Position numbers and translations under genes: made by a program
The notes under the pieces: generated by a model
The model's database searches: none
The model's input: the letters and a program-made list of their open reading frames with translations, nothing else
What the model was told of the DNA's origin: nothing
Part shown: piece after piece, positions 16,888-24,621 of the stretch
Layout: the number at the start of each line of letters is the position of its first letter
Numbering within the stretch: position 1 is the stretch's first letter
DNA from: Paludibacteraceae bacterium
Lineage (GTDB): Bacteria > Bacteroidota > Bacteroidia > Bacteroidales > Paludibacteraceae
Assembly (NCBI GenBank): GCA_016937795.1
Contig: JAFGVV010000049.1
Span: 124,001 to 188,000 of the forward strand
DNA length: 64,000 bases
Reading direction: 5' to 3'

Positions 16888-17898
16888 TTATAGTTTGAAA
16901 CATTTCAGATTTCTTTTTATTAACCTTTTGAATTTACGAAATGGGGTCAACAACATTGTTCCAAACTTATAGTCAATAGTCTTGATTTTCCTGAATTCTT
17001 CTTTTAGTAAGCAATTCTCATTATATAAATTTAGTATTATATCAGGGCAAGTATTAACAAATTCTACTGAACAAGAAATCAAGTTCTCTTTATTAGTTAC
17101 ATTAGATTTAAGTATATCAAAATAATAACTTTCAATTTTATGTTGAAGTAAATTCTCAACTTGACTATTGAAACACTTTTTGACCTTTTCAAAAGTTTCA
17201 ATTGTTTTCCTAACTCTAAACTCATAACTCTTCTCACTCCAAACACCCCCAATATGAACTCGATACACACCCATAATATCCGGCAATTTCTTTATCTTGC
17301 CATATTTGGCATTCAACATGTGTAATACATAATCACCCAAAGGCAATGAACCCATTAACAGAAAATCATCAAACACTTCCTGATTTCTACGAAAAACCAC
17401 TGAAGGCGTATGCATATAATTACCCTCAGCTAAATCCAGTATAGTAGTTGTTTCGGGAACCTCACGTGTAATAAAATCATCGACCAATTCCTTTTCATTT
17501 TCTTTCGATACTTTTACAGGATGAAAACAAATACTATACTCCTCATTTGCCTCCAAAAAATCCACCTGTTTTTGCAACTTATAAGGATCAGTCCAGTAGT
17601 CATCGCCTTCGCACATGGCAATGTATTTACCTTTGGCTCGGGGAAATTGATATGTCATGGAAACGCCGACACCTTTGGAATATTGATTTTCGGTTTGATA
17701 AATTGGTTTTATTATGCCCGGATATTTTGCTTCATATTCTCTAATTATATCTGCACTTTTATCTGTAGATGCATCATCGTGTATGAGTACTTCAAATGCA
17801 AAATTTGTTTTTTGCATCATAAAACCATCTAAACAGTCACGAATGTATGGTTCGTGGTTATAACAAAGACAGCAAATAGAAACAAGTGGCTCAGTCAT
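16888..17898 (-). CDS. Family 2 glycosyltransferase
   Basis: 336 residues. PLVSICCLCYNHEPYIRDCL, VLIHDDASTDKSADIIREYE and YIAMCEGDDYWTDPYKLQKQ are hallmarks of a GT2 subgroup frequent in Bacteroidota O-antigen clusters, with the GDDYW metal site at about 95-105. The start overlaps the end of the CitE-like gene by 8 bp, so the lyase, hydratase and this transferase are probably co-translated. The coupling hints that it handles the sugar made by those enzymes, but that is inference. The C-terminal third is AT-rich and lysine-rich. Confidence 0.9.
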   Translation of the reverse strand: MTEPLVSICCLCYNHEPYIRDCLDGFMMQKTNFAFEVLIHDDASTDKSADIIREYEAKYPGIIKPIYQTENQYSKGVGVSMTYQFPRAKGKYIAMCEGDDYWTDPYKLQKQVDFLEANEEYSICFHPVKVSKENEKELVDDFITREVPETTTILDLAEGNYMHTPSVVFRRNQEVFDDFLLMGSLPLGDYVLHMLNAKYGKIKKLPDIMGVYRVHIGGVWSEKSYEFRVRKTIETFEKVKKCFNSQVENLLQHKIESYYFDILKSNVTNKENLISCSVEFVNTCPDIILNLYNENCLLKEEFRKIKTIDYKFGTMLLTPFRKFKRLIKRNLKCFKL

Positions 17899-18781
17899 TT
17901 ATCTTGCAAAGTTTACTTTTTAAAATTATATTCTCAGCCATCTTGACCATTGGTGGTCCAATAAATTTATTGTCCTTTACCGCAACTCCCTTACCATCTT
18001 TTTCTGCTTCAGCTGACAATCTAAGCATTTCAAATGCCCAATCCACTTCTTTCTGACTAGGCGAAAAATAGCTATGAACGAGTTCCAACTCTTTTGGATT
18101 CAACACAAGCATTCCTTCAAAACCAAGTTTCTTCGCAACTTTCAGGTTACTTTCCAGATCTTCCAAATCATGTACTTTGATATGTACAGTATCAATAGGT
18201 GTAATACCATTAGCTCGAGCCCCCATAGCAATCATTGCCCTTGCTGTAAAAATACTTTGTCCCTCAGAATCATGTACACCGTGCAAATCCGTTACAAAGT
18301 CCTCGCACCCAAATGCAACTGCAACAACTCTGTTTGAACAGGCAGTACAAATATCCTGAATATTCATTACTGCCCCGGCAGTTTCAATCAAAGGAATAAT
18401 CTTATATGTACCGACAGGAATACCTTTTTCGTATTCTACAGTTTCTAGTAATTTCCCAAAGAAATAGATATCCTCTCCCTTTTTAGCTTTCGGATACATA
18501 AATCCTGTAACACCCTCGATTGTCAGTTGATAAATATCTTTTAAGAGTTGTCCACTTTCACGGTCATTTACACGGGGAAAAACAATTCTGTTTTTGAATT
18601 TGCCTTCGCTAACGTATTTTACTATATTATCTCTTGCAATCTGCTTATTGGCAGTTGGCTGTACTGAATCCTCAATATCCAGAAGCAGCACATCTGCTTC
18701 AACTTTTGTAGCGCTATTCATTAATCTTTCGTTATGTGCCGGCACAAACATAAGACTTCTCAGTAAAAAATCTGCTTTCAT
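17891..18781 (-). CDS. HpcH/HpaI aldolase / citrate lyase beta (CitE-like) family protein
   Basis: 296 residues with a TIM-barrel CitE-like pattern: RSLMFVPAHNERLM near the N-terminus, LLLDIEDSVQP (metal and CoA region), FPRVNDRESG, IPLIETAGAVMN and AFGCEDFVTDLHG. Relatives cleave or form C-C bonds of acyl-CoA thioesters (citryl-, malyl-, methylmalyl- or citramalyl-CoA). No citrate lyase alpha or gamma subunits are nearby, so classical citrate lyase is unlikely. It overlaps the MaoC-like gene by 4 bp (ATGA) inside a sugar-modification cluster. I infer a role in making or breaking a branched hydroxyacyl-CoA for sugar acylation. The substrate is unknown. Confidence 0.85.
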   Translation of the reverse strand: MKADFLLRSLMFVPAHNERLMNSATKVEADVLLLDIEDSVQPTANKQIARDNIVKYVSEGKFKNRIVFPRVNDRESGQLLKDIYQLTIEGVTGFMYPKAKKGEDIYFFGKLLETVEYEKGIPVGTYKIIPLIETAGAVMNIQDICTACSNRVVAVAFGCEDFVTDLHGVHDSEGQSIFTARAMIAMGARANGITPIDTVHIKVHDLEDLESNLKVAKKLGFEGMLVLNPKELELVHSYFSPSQKEVDWAFEMLRLSAEAEKDGKGVAVKDNKFIGPPMVKMAENIILKSKLCKIND

Positions 18782-19242
18782 ATTTCAATCTGCTTTTTTA
18801 TTAAAACATGTCGTCTGAATGATAAAACATCTATCCCATTTTGATTGAATGCTACAGATTCCACATAAATCACTCCCCTATCTGACTTTGTTCTCGATTC
18901 TTTTTTATCAAGTACCTTTGTTCTCACATAAATAGTATCACCAATAAAAACAGGATTTAGATGTAACACATTCTCATAGTCCAGATTTGCAATGGCCTTG
19001 CCACTAATATCGGGGACTGTGATACCAACTGCAAGACTAAAAACCAATGTACCGACAACCAATATCTTGCCTTGTTGATTCCGTGAAGCATAATCCGCAT
19101 TTGTATGTAAAGGGTGATGATTCATAGTCAACAGACTAAAAAAGTTATTATCACTCTCGAATATGGTTTTGGATAGTTGGTGTTTAATTTCTTCACCAAC
19201 TGTAAATTCCTCGAAGTAAAGACCTAAATGTGATGCTTTCAT
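18778..19242 (-). CDS. MaoC-like (hot-dog) acyl-CoA dehydratase/hydratase
   Basis: 154 residues of hot-dog fold type. LYFEEFTVGEEIKHQLSKTI and HHPLHTNADYASRNQQGKIL match MaoC proteins, and NPVFIGDTIYVRTKVLDKKE matches their C-terminal part. The hydratase-2 signature D-x-N-P-x-H appears as N-H-H-P-L-H: the histidine is kept but the aspartate position is N or H. Members close to mesaconyl-CoA hydratase deviate similarly, but I cannot verify that here. It is translationally coupled to the CitE-like gene; such pairs act on mesaconyl/methylmalyl-type CoA esters. The NeuD-like acyltransferase is encoded 9 bp upstream. Confidence 0.82.
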   Translation of the reverse strand: MKASHLGLYFEEFTVGEEIKHQLSKTIFESDNNFFSLLTMNHHPLHTNADYASRNQQGKILVVGTLVFSLAVGITVPDISGKAIANLDYENVLHLNPVFIGDTIYVRTKVLDKKESRTKSDRGVIYVESVAFNQNGIDVLSFRRHVLIKKQIEI

Positions 19243-19251
19243 ATCATTGTA

Positions 19252-19905
19252 TCATTTTGTTCGTAATAATTTTGCCGGATTACCAACTACAATCGAATTT
19301 TCCGGTACATCGTGAAGCACAACTGATCCAGCTCCAATCAAAGAAAAATCTCCAATTGTTATTTTCTCTCTAATGGTTGCATTACTACCAACATGAACCG
19401 CCTTACCAACAATTACATTCGCTCCGACAACACCATTTGTCGCTATATGGGCAAATTTCTTAAGCGTACTATCATGTCCCACAAATGAGTTAGGTAACAA
19501 AATACAGTTATCTTCAATAGTTGTATCAGGAGACAATTGACTTAACGGAGACATTAGAACTCCATTTCCAATATTACACATGCCCTTGGGTATTATAGCT
19601 GTAGGATGAATTAATGTTGCATATCTTGTTGATTCAATATTAAATGATTCTAACTTTTGATATACTTCTTTTTCGTTTTGCATTCCAACATATGCGACAA
19701 AAAAATATACATCCTTATCTGATATATATTTATCAATGTCATTTGTATTTCCAATTACCGGAATCTTTTTATATTTACCCACAAGATGTCCAACCGGATA
19801 TACATCATTTAGAAATCCCATAACATCATAAGTTCCCAAATCATTGGCTATTGAAGCAGCGATCATACCAATCCCACTACCACCTAATATAATTAATTTC
19901 TTCAT
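19252..19905 (-). CDS. NeuD/PglD-like sugar acyltransferase (left-handed beta-helix)
   Basis: 217 residues. The N-terminal Rossmann-like domain has LIILGGSGIGMIAASIAND (about 4-22) and carries the nucleotide-sugar-binding site in PglD/NeuD proteins. The C-terminal half is hexapeptide repeat (IGNGVLMSP, IEDNCILLPNSFVGHDS, VGKAVHVGSNATI, GAGSVVLHDVP) ending VVGNPAKLLR. H in VGHDS is at the position of the catalytic base. PglD-type enzymes N-acylate 4-amino sugars from acyl-CoA, which fits the upstream aminotransferase. The gene lies between the CitE/MaoC pair and the truncated aminotransferase end. Confidence 0.9.
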   Translation of the reverse strand: MKKLIILGGSGIGMIAASIANDLGTYDVMGFLNDVYPVGHLVGKYKKIPVIGNTNDIDKYISDKDVYFFVAYVGMQNEKEVYQKLESFNIESTRYATLIHPTAIIPKGMCNIGNGVLMSPLSQLSPDTTIEDNCILLPNSFVGHDSTLKKFAHIATNGVVGANVIVGKAVHVGSNATIREKITIGDFSLIGAGSVVLHDVPENSIVVGNPAKLLRTK

Positions 19906-19906
19906 A

Positions 19907-20098
19907 TTATCTTTGAATTAAATTTCCTACAAGTGATATGATTTTATAAATCTCATTTATTCCCAACTTCCAATACAAAGGCAGACACAAAATACGTTTT
20001 GCAATATCCTCAGAAACTGGTGTTGGTTGATAAGCAACAATCTCGGTATAAGTATTTACCGATGGGTAGAAATAGCGACGTGGAAAGATGTTATTCAT
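19907..20098 (-). pseudogene. Displaced C-terminal fragment of a DegT-type aminotransferase
   Basis: 63 codons, NNIFPRRYFYPSVNTYTEIV onward, reproduce the last part of the aminotransferase at 21125-22213 with substitutions, then diverge at the extreme end (GINEIYKIIS versus EEKEVIRIID). The DNA 19963-20092 matches 21175-21304 at 119 of 130 positions without gaps. It has no N-terminal PLP domain and cannot function alone. Its ATG overlaps the end of the DUF1016 gene. It is probably the original end of the aminotransferase gene displaced by insertion of the nuclease gene. Confidence 0.88.
19963..20092. repeat. 130-bp direct repeat, copy A (flanks DUF1016 gene)
   Basis: Ungapped direct repeat with 21175-21304, 119/130 identical by direct reading, offset exactly 1212 bp. 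Identity ends abruptly on both sides. The two copies bracket the DUF1016 gene. Confidence 0.9.
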
Positions 20099-21128
20099 TC
20101 TTCATTAACTCGTTTTCAATTTCTTCTACAGTAGGCAGAGCCGACTTAAATTTTTCCGGGATATTTCTTTGAAGTTCAAAACTACTGATACCAATAGGTT
20201 TCTGTATATCGCGAAGTGCATACTCTACTTCAATAGAATCGGAGGTTCTACACAATATTATTCCTATTGTAGAATTGTCATTTGGGTGTTTAAGCTGAGA
20301 ATCGACGGCAGAAATATAGAAATTTAGTTTTCCGGCATACTCCGGCTTAAATTTACCTGCCTTAAGTTCAAATACTACATAGCAGCGTAAATGTAGATGA
20401 TAAAATAACAAGTCGATAAAGTAGTCGTTATTATTTACTACGACATTATACTGTTTCCCTACAAAAGCAAAACCTTTTCCAAGTTCTATCATAAACTCAG
20501 AAATATGCCTTATCAATTCTTTCTCAATTGCTCTTTCCGAACGTTCATCCTCAACTTCAATAAAGTCGAAATAATATGGGTTTTTTATGGTTTGATTAGC
20601 CAGATCGGATTGTAAAGCCGGTAATGTTGTTGAAAAATTGGTTTGTCCATTGCCAACCCGCAAATGATAGTTGGAATTAATATTGGCTTCTAAAGTATCT
20701 CGCGACCACGAGTTCTCACAACATGCATCTGCATATTTTATAGCCAACTCTACATCCTTTATCTTATTAATGATAAGCCGTTGATGTCCCCAGGGCAATT
20801 GTGCCACAACTTGTGGCACAAACTCATAACGGGTGGAATAAAAAAGATACCACTGTCGGATGGCATACAAATTACGTCGCGAAAATCCTTTAATCTGTGA
20901 AAATTCCAACTTTAAATCCATTGACAATTGTTCAATTAATTTTGTCCCCCATTGATTACTTGATTCCAATCGAACAATTTCTTTTCCTAATTCCCAATAA
21001 AAGTCAATTAGAACCGAGTTTGCTGCCATTGATGCTCTTAACTGAGTTCTACGGACTTTTTCTTTTAAATCGGTCAGAAAGGTACGATATTCATTGTCGA
21101 AATTTAAAATATGATTGTTCTGGCTCAT
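20091..21128 (-). CDS. DUF1016 / YhcG-family PD-(D/E)xK nuclease-domain protein
   Basis: 345 residues. The N-terminal helical domain (about 10-165) has RRTQLRASMAANSVLIDFYW, LEFSQIKGFSRRNLYAIRQW and QLPWGHQRLIINK, all typical of YhcG proteins. The C-terminal nuclease fold has D239 in DYFIDLLFY and E254-x-K256 in VVFELKAGKF. The family is widely and patchily distributed and is suspected of nuclease activity, possibly in defence or mobility; function is not settled. Its ATG overlaps the aminotransferase stop (ATGA), and the displaced aminotransferase end follows its own stop codon. The gene thus lies exactly between two copies of the host gene's 3' end. Confidence 0.92.
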   Translation of the reverse strand: MSQNNHILNFDNEYRTFLTDLKEKVRRTQLRASMAANSVLIDFYWELGKEIVRLESSNQWGTKLIEQLSMDLKLEFSQIKGFSRRNLYAIRQWYLFYSTRYEFVPQVVAQLPWGHQRLIINKIKDVELAIKYADACCENSWSRDTLEANINSNYHLRVGNGQTNFSTTLPALQSDLANQTIKNPYYFDFIEVEDERSERAIEKELIRHISEFMIELGKGFAFVGKQYNVVVNNNDYFIDLLFYHLHLRCYVVFELKAGKFKPEYAGKLNFYISAVDSQLKHPNDNSTIGIILCRTSDSIEVEYALRDIQKPIGISSFELQRNIPEKFKSALPTVEEIENELMKNE

Positions 21129-22213
21129 TCACTTTTCGTTAAAACATCAATTATTCGTATCACTTCTTTCTCTTCCAACTTCCAATACAAAGGCAAACAC
21201 AAAATACGTTTTGCAATATCCTCAGATATTGGTGTTGGTTGGTAGTCTACAATTTCGGTATAAGTATTTACCGATGGGTAGAAATAGCGTCGCGGGAAGA
21301 TGTTTACGGCATTTAGTGCTTTTTCTACTTTTAGGAGTTGCTCTTCGGTTTCGAAAATTACAGGGAAATAAGAATAGTTACTTGTACCCCATTTTACTTC
21401 CTGAAAACTAAGTCCGGGAATAGTTGATAATTCGTTGCGATAAAGCATATACTTCTTATGGCGGTCGGCCAATACTTCATCGTAATATTTTAAGTTGGCA
21501 ATGCCCAATGCAGCATGTACCTCAGTCATTTTGCCATTAAATCCATCTTCCACTATGTCTTTGGCATCGTTGTGCCCGAAAAAACGTATGCGTTTTAGCT
21601 TTTCGTGTAAATGTTTATCAGGAGCTATGCATCCACCACCTTCGGCAGTGTTTAAAAGTTTTGTGGCATGCAGACTGGTTGCCGAAATATCGCCAAATTC
21701 CAAAACACTTTTAGCATTGTAGGTTGAGCCTATGGCATGTGCTGCATCGTAAATAACCTTCAAATTGTGTTTTTTCGCAATCCTATCTATCTCTTCAACA
21801 TTGCAAGGTGTTCCAAATACATGTACAGGCATTATAGCCACAGTTTTGTCTGTAATAAGCGCTTCAATTTTTGTTGTGTCAATATTGAGCGTTTCAGCGT
21901 CGATATCGCAAAACACAGGTGAGCAACCCTCCCATTTTATAGCACTTACAGTGGCAACCCAAGTAAATGGACTTGTTATAATTTCTCCTTTTAGCTCCAA
22001 AGCTTTAATGGCCATTTGTATGGCAATGGTGCCGTTAGATACAGCTACAAAATTATCTATTTCGAGTTTTGCACAAATATCTTTCTCTAATTGTTGTACC
22101 AAAGGCCCATTGTGAGTGAGTATGCCACGTTCCCATACGGTTTTTAGTATTTCGTTGTATTCGTTGAGCGGTGCCAACGAAGGCATGGTCACATATATTG
22201 GTTTGTTATTCAT
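21125..22213 (-). CDS. DegT/DnrJ/EryC1/StrS-family PLP-dependent sugar aminotransferase
   Basis: 362 residues, normal for the family. GPLVQQLEKDICAKL, VSNGTIAIQMAIKAL and the PLP aspartate in DAAHA (156-160) are present. The Schiff-base lysine is K185 in LHATKLLNT, and GHNDAKDIVEDGFNGKMTE follows. These enzymes transfer an amino group from glutamate to a 3- or 4-keto nucleotide sugar. With the 2,3-dehydratase and reductase genes upstream, C4 amination of a 2-deoxy sugar is the most coherent role. The last ~62 codons are duplicated downstream of the DUF1016 gene, so the present C-terminus may have arrived with that gene. It overlaps the Gfo/Idh gene by 8 bp. Confidence 0.92.
   Translation of the reverse strand: MNNKPIYVTMPSLAPLNEYNEILKTVWERGILTHNGPLVQQLEKDICAKLEIDNFVAVSNGTIAIQMAIKALELKGEIITSPFTWVATVSAIKWEGCSPVFCDIDAETLNIDTTKIEALITDKTVAIMPVHVFGTPCNVEEIDRIAKKHNLKVIYDAAHAIGSTYNAKSVLEFGDISATSLHATKLLNTAEGGGCIAPDKHLHEKLKRIRFFGHNDAKDIVEDGFNGKMTEVHAALGIANLKYYDEVLADRHKKYMLYRNELSTIPGLSFQEVKWGTSNYSYFPVIFETEEQLLKVEKALNAVNIFPRRYFYPSVNTYTEIVDYQPTPISEDIAKRILCLPLYWKLEEKEVIRIIDVLTKSE
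21175..21304. repeat. 130-bp direct repeat, copy B (inside aminotransferase 3' end)
   Basis: Partner of 19963-20092, 119 of 130 positions identical, no gaps. It encodes the segment from about NIFPRRYF to KLEE near the C-terminus of the intact aminotransferase. Confidence 0.9.
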
Positions 22214-23189
22214 TGCTTTTGATAATTATTTCGTTTATTAGTCGTGCCTGATTGATATTATCCATGTATTCCTTTTCTTTTATACTAAGATTATTTATTA
22301 CTTCACTAAAATAAACAAGCATATTGTGAAAATGTTTGTCTTCGGAGAGTGTAATACTTTCTTTGCCTTGGTTTGTTTCAATTTCGACAACAGGTTTTAC
22401 ATTGTTCCCGGCTGTAAAAATTCTATTGCTATATAATTTACCTTTATTACCCCATATTTCGATGTTACATTGGTAAAAGTGCTGAAAACCATAGGCTATT
22501 TCTGCAAATAAATCACCATTTCGTTGTTTTAGATAGGCGCCGCCCCATATATCAACTTCTTTGCCATCAGTAAAATTTAGATTTGCAGCTTTTACATCAA
22601 TGTCATTGCCCATAAAAATCTGTGCAATTTTTATTGGATACGCTCCGGCATCGAGCAATGCGCCACCTCCCAATTCTTTTTGGTAACGTATATCGCTTTC
22701 AGTGGGTAAGCCCGGAAAGCCAAACGAACTACGGATACAACGAATTTCTCCAATAGCACCATTTCGCAATAATTCGAGTATATATGCTAACTGACTATGA
22801 AAGCGAAACTGGAAATTCTCGACCAATGCCAAATTATATTCTCTTGCCAATGCATTAAGTGCTACAGCTTCATTGTAAGTGCAAGCCAACGATTTTTCGA
22901 CCAACACATGTTTGCCTGCCTTTAGTGACTTTTGTACCCATTCGAAATGTAATGAGTTGGGCAATGGAATATAAACAGCTTCTATTGATTTGTCGTCAAG
23001 AACTTGTTGATAGCCAGTATATGCTTTGGTATTGAAAAGTTTTGCAAACTTAGTTGCTTTGTCTTCACTTCTACTTGCTATGCCCGACAATTGATAATGC
23101 CCGGGCAAATCAATTATAGCAGGAATCACCGAACGTTCGGCAATTGCTGCACACCCCAACACGCCAATATTTATTAATCTCCCTGCCAT
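22206..23189 (-). CDS. Gfo/Idh/MocA-family NAD(P)-dependent sugar oxidoreductase
   Basis: 327 residues. The N-terminal Rossmann fold has NIGVLGCAAIAERSVIPAI, and HVLVEKSLACTYNEAVAL gives the E-K-(P/S) catalytic lysine signature (about 93-102). GGGALLDAGAYPIKIAQI contains the conserved D-x-G-x-Y/H segment. In clusters with NDP-hexose 2,3-dehydratases, this family often supplies the C3-ketoreductase (as in kijanose or olivose pathways), which fits the immediately upstream gene. Reduction at C3 of a 2-deoxy-3,4-diketo sugar is therefore inferred. The stereochemistry is not predictable. Confidence 0.88.
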   Translation of the reverse strand: MAGRLINIGVLGCAAIAERSVIPAIIDLPGHYQLSGIASRSEDKATKFAKLFNTKAYTGYQQVLDDKSIEAVYIPLPNSLHFEWVQKSLKAGKHVLVEKSLACTYNEAVALNALAREYNLALVENFQFRFHSQLAYILELLRNGAIGEIRCIRSSFGFPGLPTESDIRYQKELGGGALLDAGAYPIKIAQIFMGNDIDVKAANLNFTDGKEVDIWGGAYLKQRNGDLFAEIAYGFQHFYQCNIEIWGNKGKLYSNRIFTAGNNVKPVVEIETNQGKESITLSEDKHFHNMLVYFSEVINNLSIKEKEYMDNINQARLINEIIIKSNE

Positions 23190-24608
23190 TTATGAAAATG
23201 AAATAGCTGCAATAAGACTGCGAGCTTGTATATTTAAATAATTATTAAATTTCAAAAAGGTATGCAATTGATTTAATGTCATCCAAATAAATTTTTCGGG
23301 CAATTCATCAGCAATTTCATCATCAGCAATAATTATCATATTTCGGTTTTGCTCTTTATAAAAGCGGCCACCTTCTTCCGATTGTAAACTATTGTAAATT
23401 ATCTTCTCATTCTCAACACTCAACACATAATCCAAAAAAGGAAGTGTATTTTCTTTTGTTTCTCTGTAATTTCCTGTAAGACATTGTACTGTGGGTGCTA
23501 ACTCAATAATATCGTGATTACCACATTCCAGTTTTGCCTGTACGGCGAAATGTAGAATCCCGTTGATTTCTTTACATACAAATGCACAAAGACCTTCCTG
23601 TGCAGGCTCAATCATGGGCTGACTCCAACTCACTACTTCTCGGTTACCAATTTCAACATCTACTGCAATCACTTTGAAATACTTACTTGTTTTATGTAAT
23701 ATTTCGTCAGGTTTGATTATCCAATCTTTAATATCGTGCAAAGGTTTTGTAGTTATCTCTAAGTCGTAATTACTTTTAATATTAGTAATAAACGAAATGA
23801 TATTTTCGATGCTGTTTATTTCATCGCCTTTGCTAAGTGCCGATTTTAGAAAAGCAGCTTGCTGTTTGTCTGTTTGCTTGTTGGCTGAAAATGAATTGAA
23901 AAAATCGATTACAGATGCTTCGTATGTTCCGAATGGAATTCCCGAAATCACTGTTCGTGTATCCATATTCACCAAATTGTCGTAGTTCATCAATGTTTTG
24001 AGCTGCCCAAGTGTTAGCCAAACAAAATTGTCATACAGCTGAATATCTTCTTCTATCTTTATAATAATGTTTCGATTGCGTTTGCGCAAAAAACGCGCAC
24101 CTTGTTCCGATTGTAATTGGTCGAGTAGTATTTGCTGTGGTTTGGCAAGTTGGAAATACTCCAAATACTTAGGTTTATTGCCTTTGTGTACCTGTGTGTA
24201 ATTGCTGCGTGTTGCTTGTAAAGTAGGCGAAAGTTGAACCGAGTTCACATTGCCCGGCTCAATTTTGGCTTGCACCAAAAAATGCAATATGCCTTTAAAC
24301 TCTTTGGTGATAAAACCCAAAAATCCAATTTCAGGTTGATTGATTATGGGTTGTTCCCATTCAGATACATTGCCCCAATTGGTTTTAATATTTATACAAT
24401 CAATCGAAAAGAATTTACCCGTTTCGTGACTGATGTTTTGATCATTTAATGTCCAGTTACGCAAACGATCGAAATTCGTACGATTTACACGCACATGCAC
24501 TTTTTCGTTTTGGTCAGCCAACCAAGCAATAAGGGCTGCATTATCAAGGAATGCACCTTCGTTGCTAAACGCACTTTTCAGAAATAAGTAATCGCTTTTA
24601 GTATTCAT
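23190..24608 (-). CDS. NDP-hexose 2,3-dehydratase (EvaA/TylX3-like)
   Basis: 472 residues built from two homologous halves (about 10-225 and 245-460). This is typical of dTDP-4-keto-6-deoxyglucose 2,3-dehydratases. Each half carries the pattern LSPTLQATRSNY / LAPTVQCLTGNY, then RNRNIIIKIEED / QNRNMIIIADDE and a WLTLGQL / WMTLNQL segment. The enzyme removes the C2 hydroxyl, the first step to 2,6-dideoxy sugars, giving a 3,4-diketo intermediate for the adjacent reductase. No rmlA or rmlB gene is in the window, so the precursor must be made elsewhere. It begins 14 bp downstream of wzt. Confidence 0.88.
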   Translation of the reverse strand: MNTKSDYLFLKSAFSNEGAFLDNAALIAWLADQNEKVHVRVNRTNFDRLRNWTLNDQNISHETGKFFSIDCINIKTNWGNVSEWEQPIINQPEIGFLGFITKEFKGILHFLVQAKIEPGNVNSVQLSPTLQATRSNYTQVHKGNKPKYLEYFQLAKPQQILLDQLQSEQGARFLRKRNRNIIIKIEEDIQLYDNFVWLTLGQLKTLMNYDNLVNMDTRTVISGIPFGTYEASVIDFFNSFSANKQTDKQQAAFLKSALSKGDEINSIENIISFITNIKSNYDLEITTKPLHDIKDWIIKPDEILHKTSKYFKVIAVDVEIGNREVVSWSQPMIEPAQEGLCAFVCKEINGILHFAVQAKLECGNHDIIELAPTVQCLTGNYRETKENTLPFLDYVLSVENEKIIYNSLQSEEGGRFYKEQNRNMIIIADDEIADELPEKFIWMTLNQLHTFLKFNNYLNIQARSLIAAISFS

Positions 24609-24621
24609 CTATATGGAATGA

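Noticed and set aside
17891..18781. Citrate lyase beta subunit as part of citrate fermentation
   Set aside because: No alpha, gamma or ligase genes nearby, and the gene is coupled to a MaoC-like gene within a polysaccharide locus.
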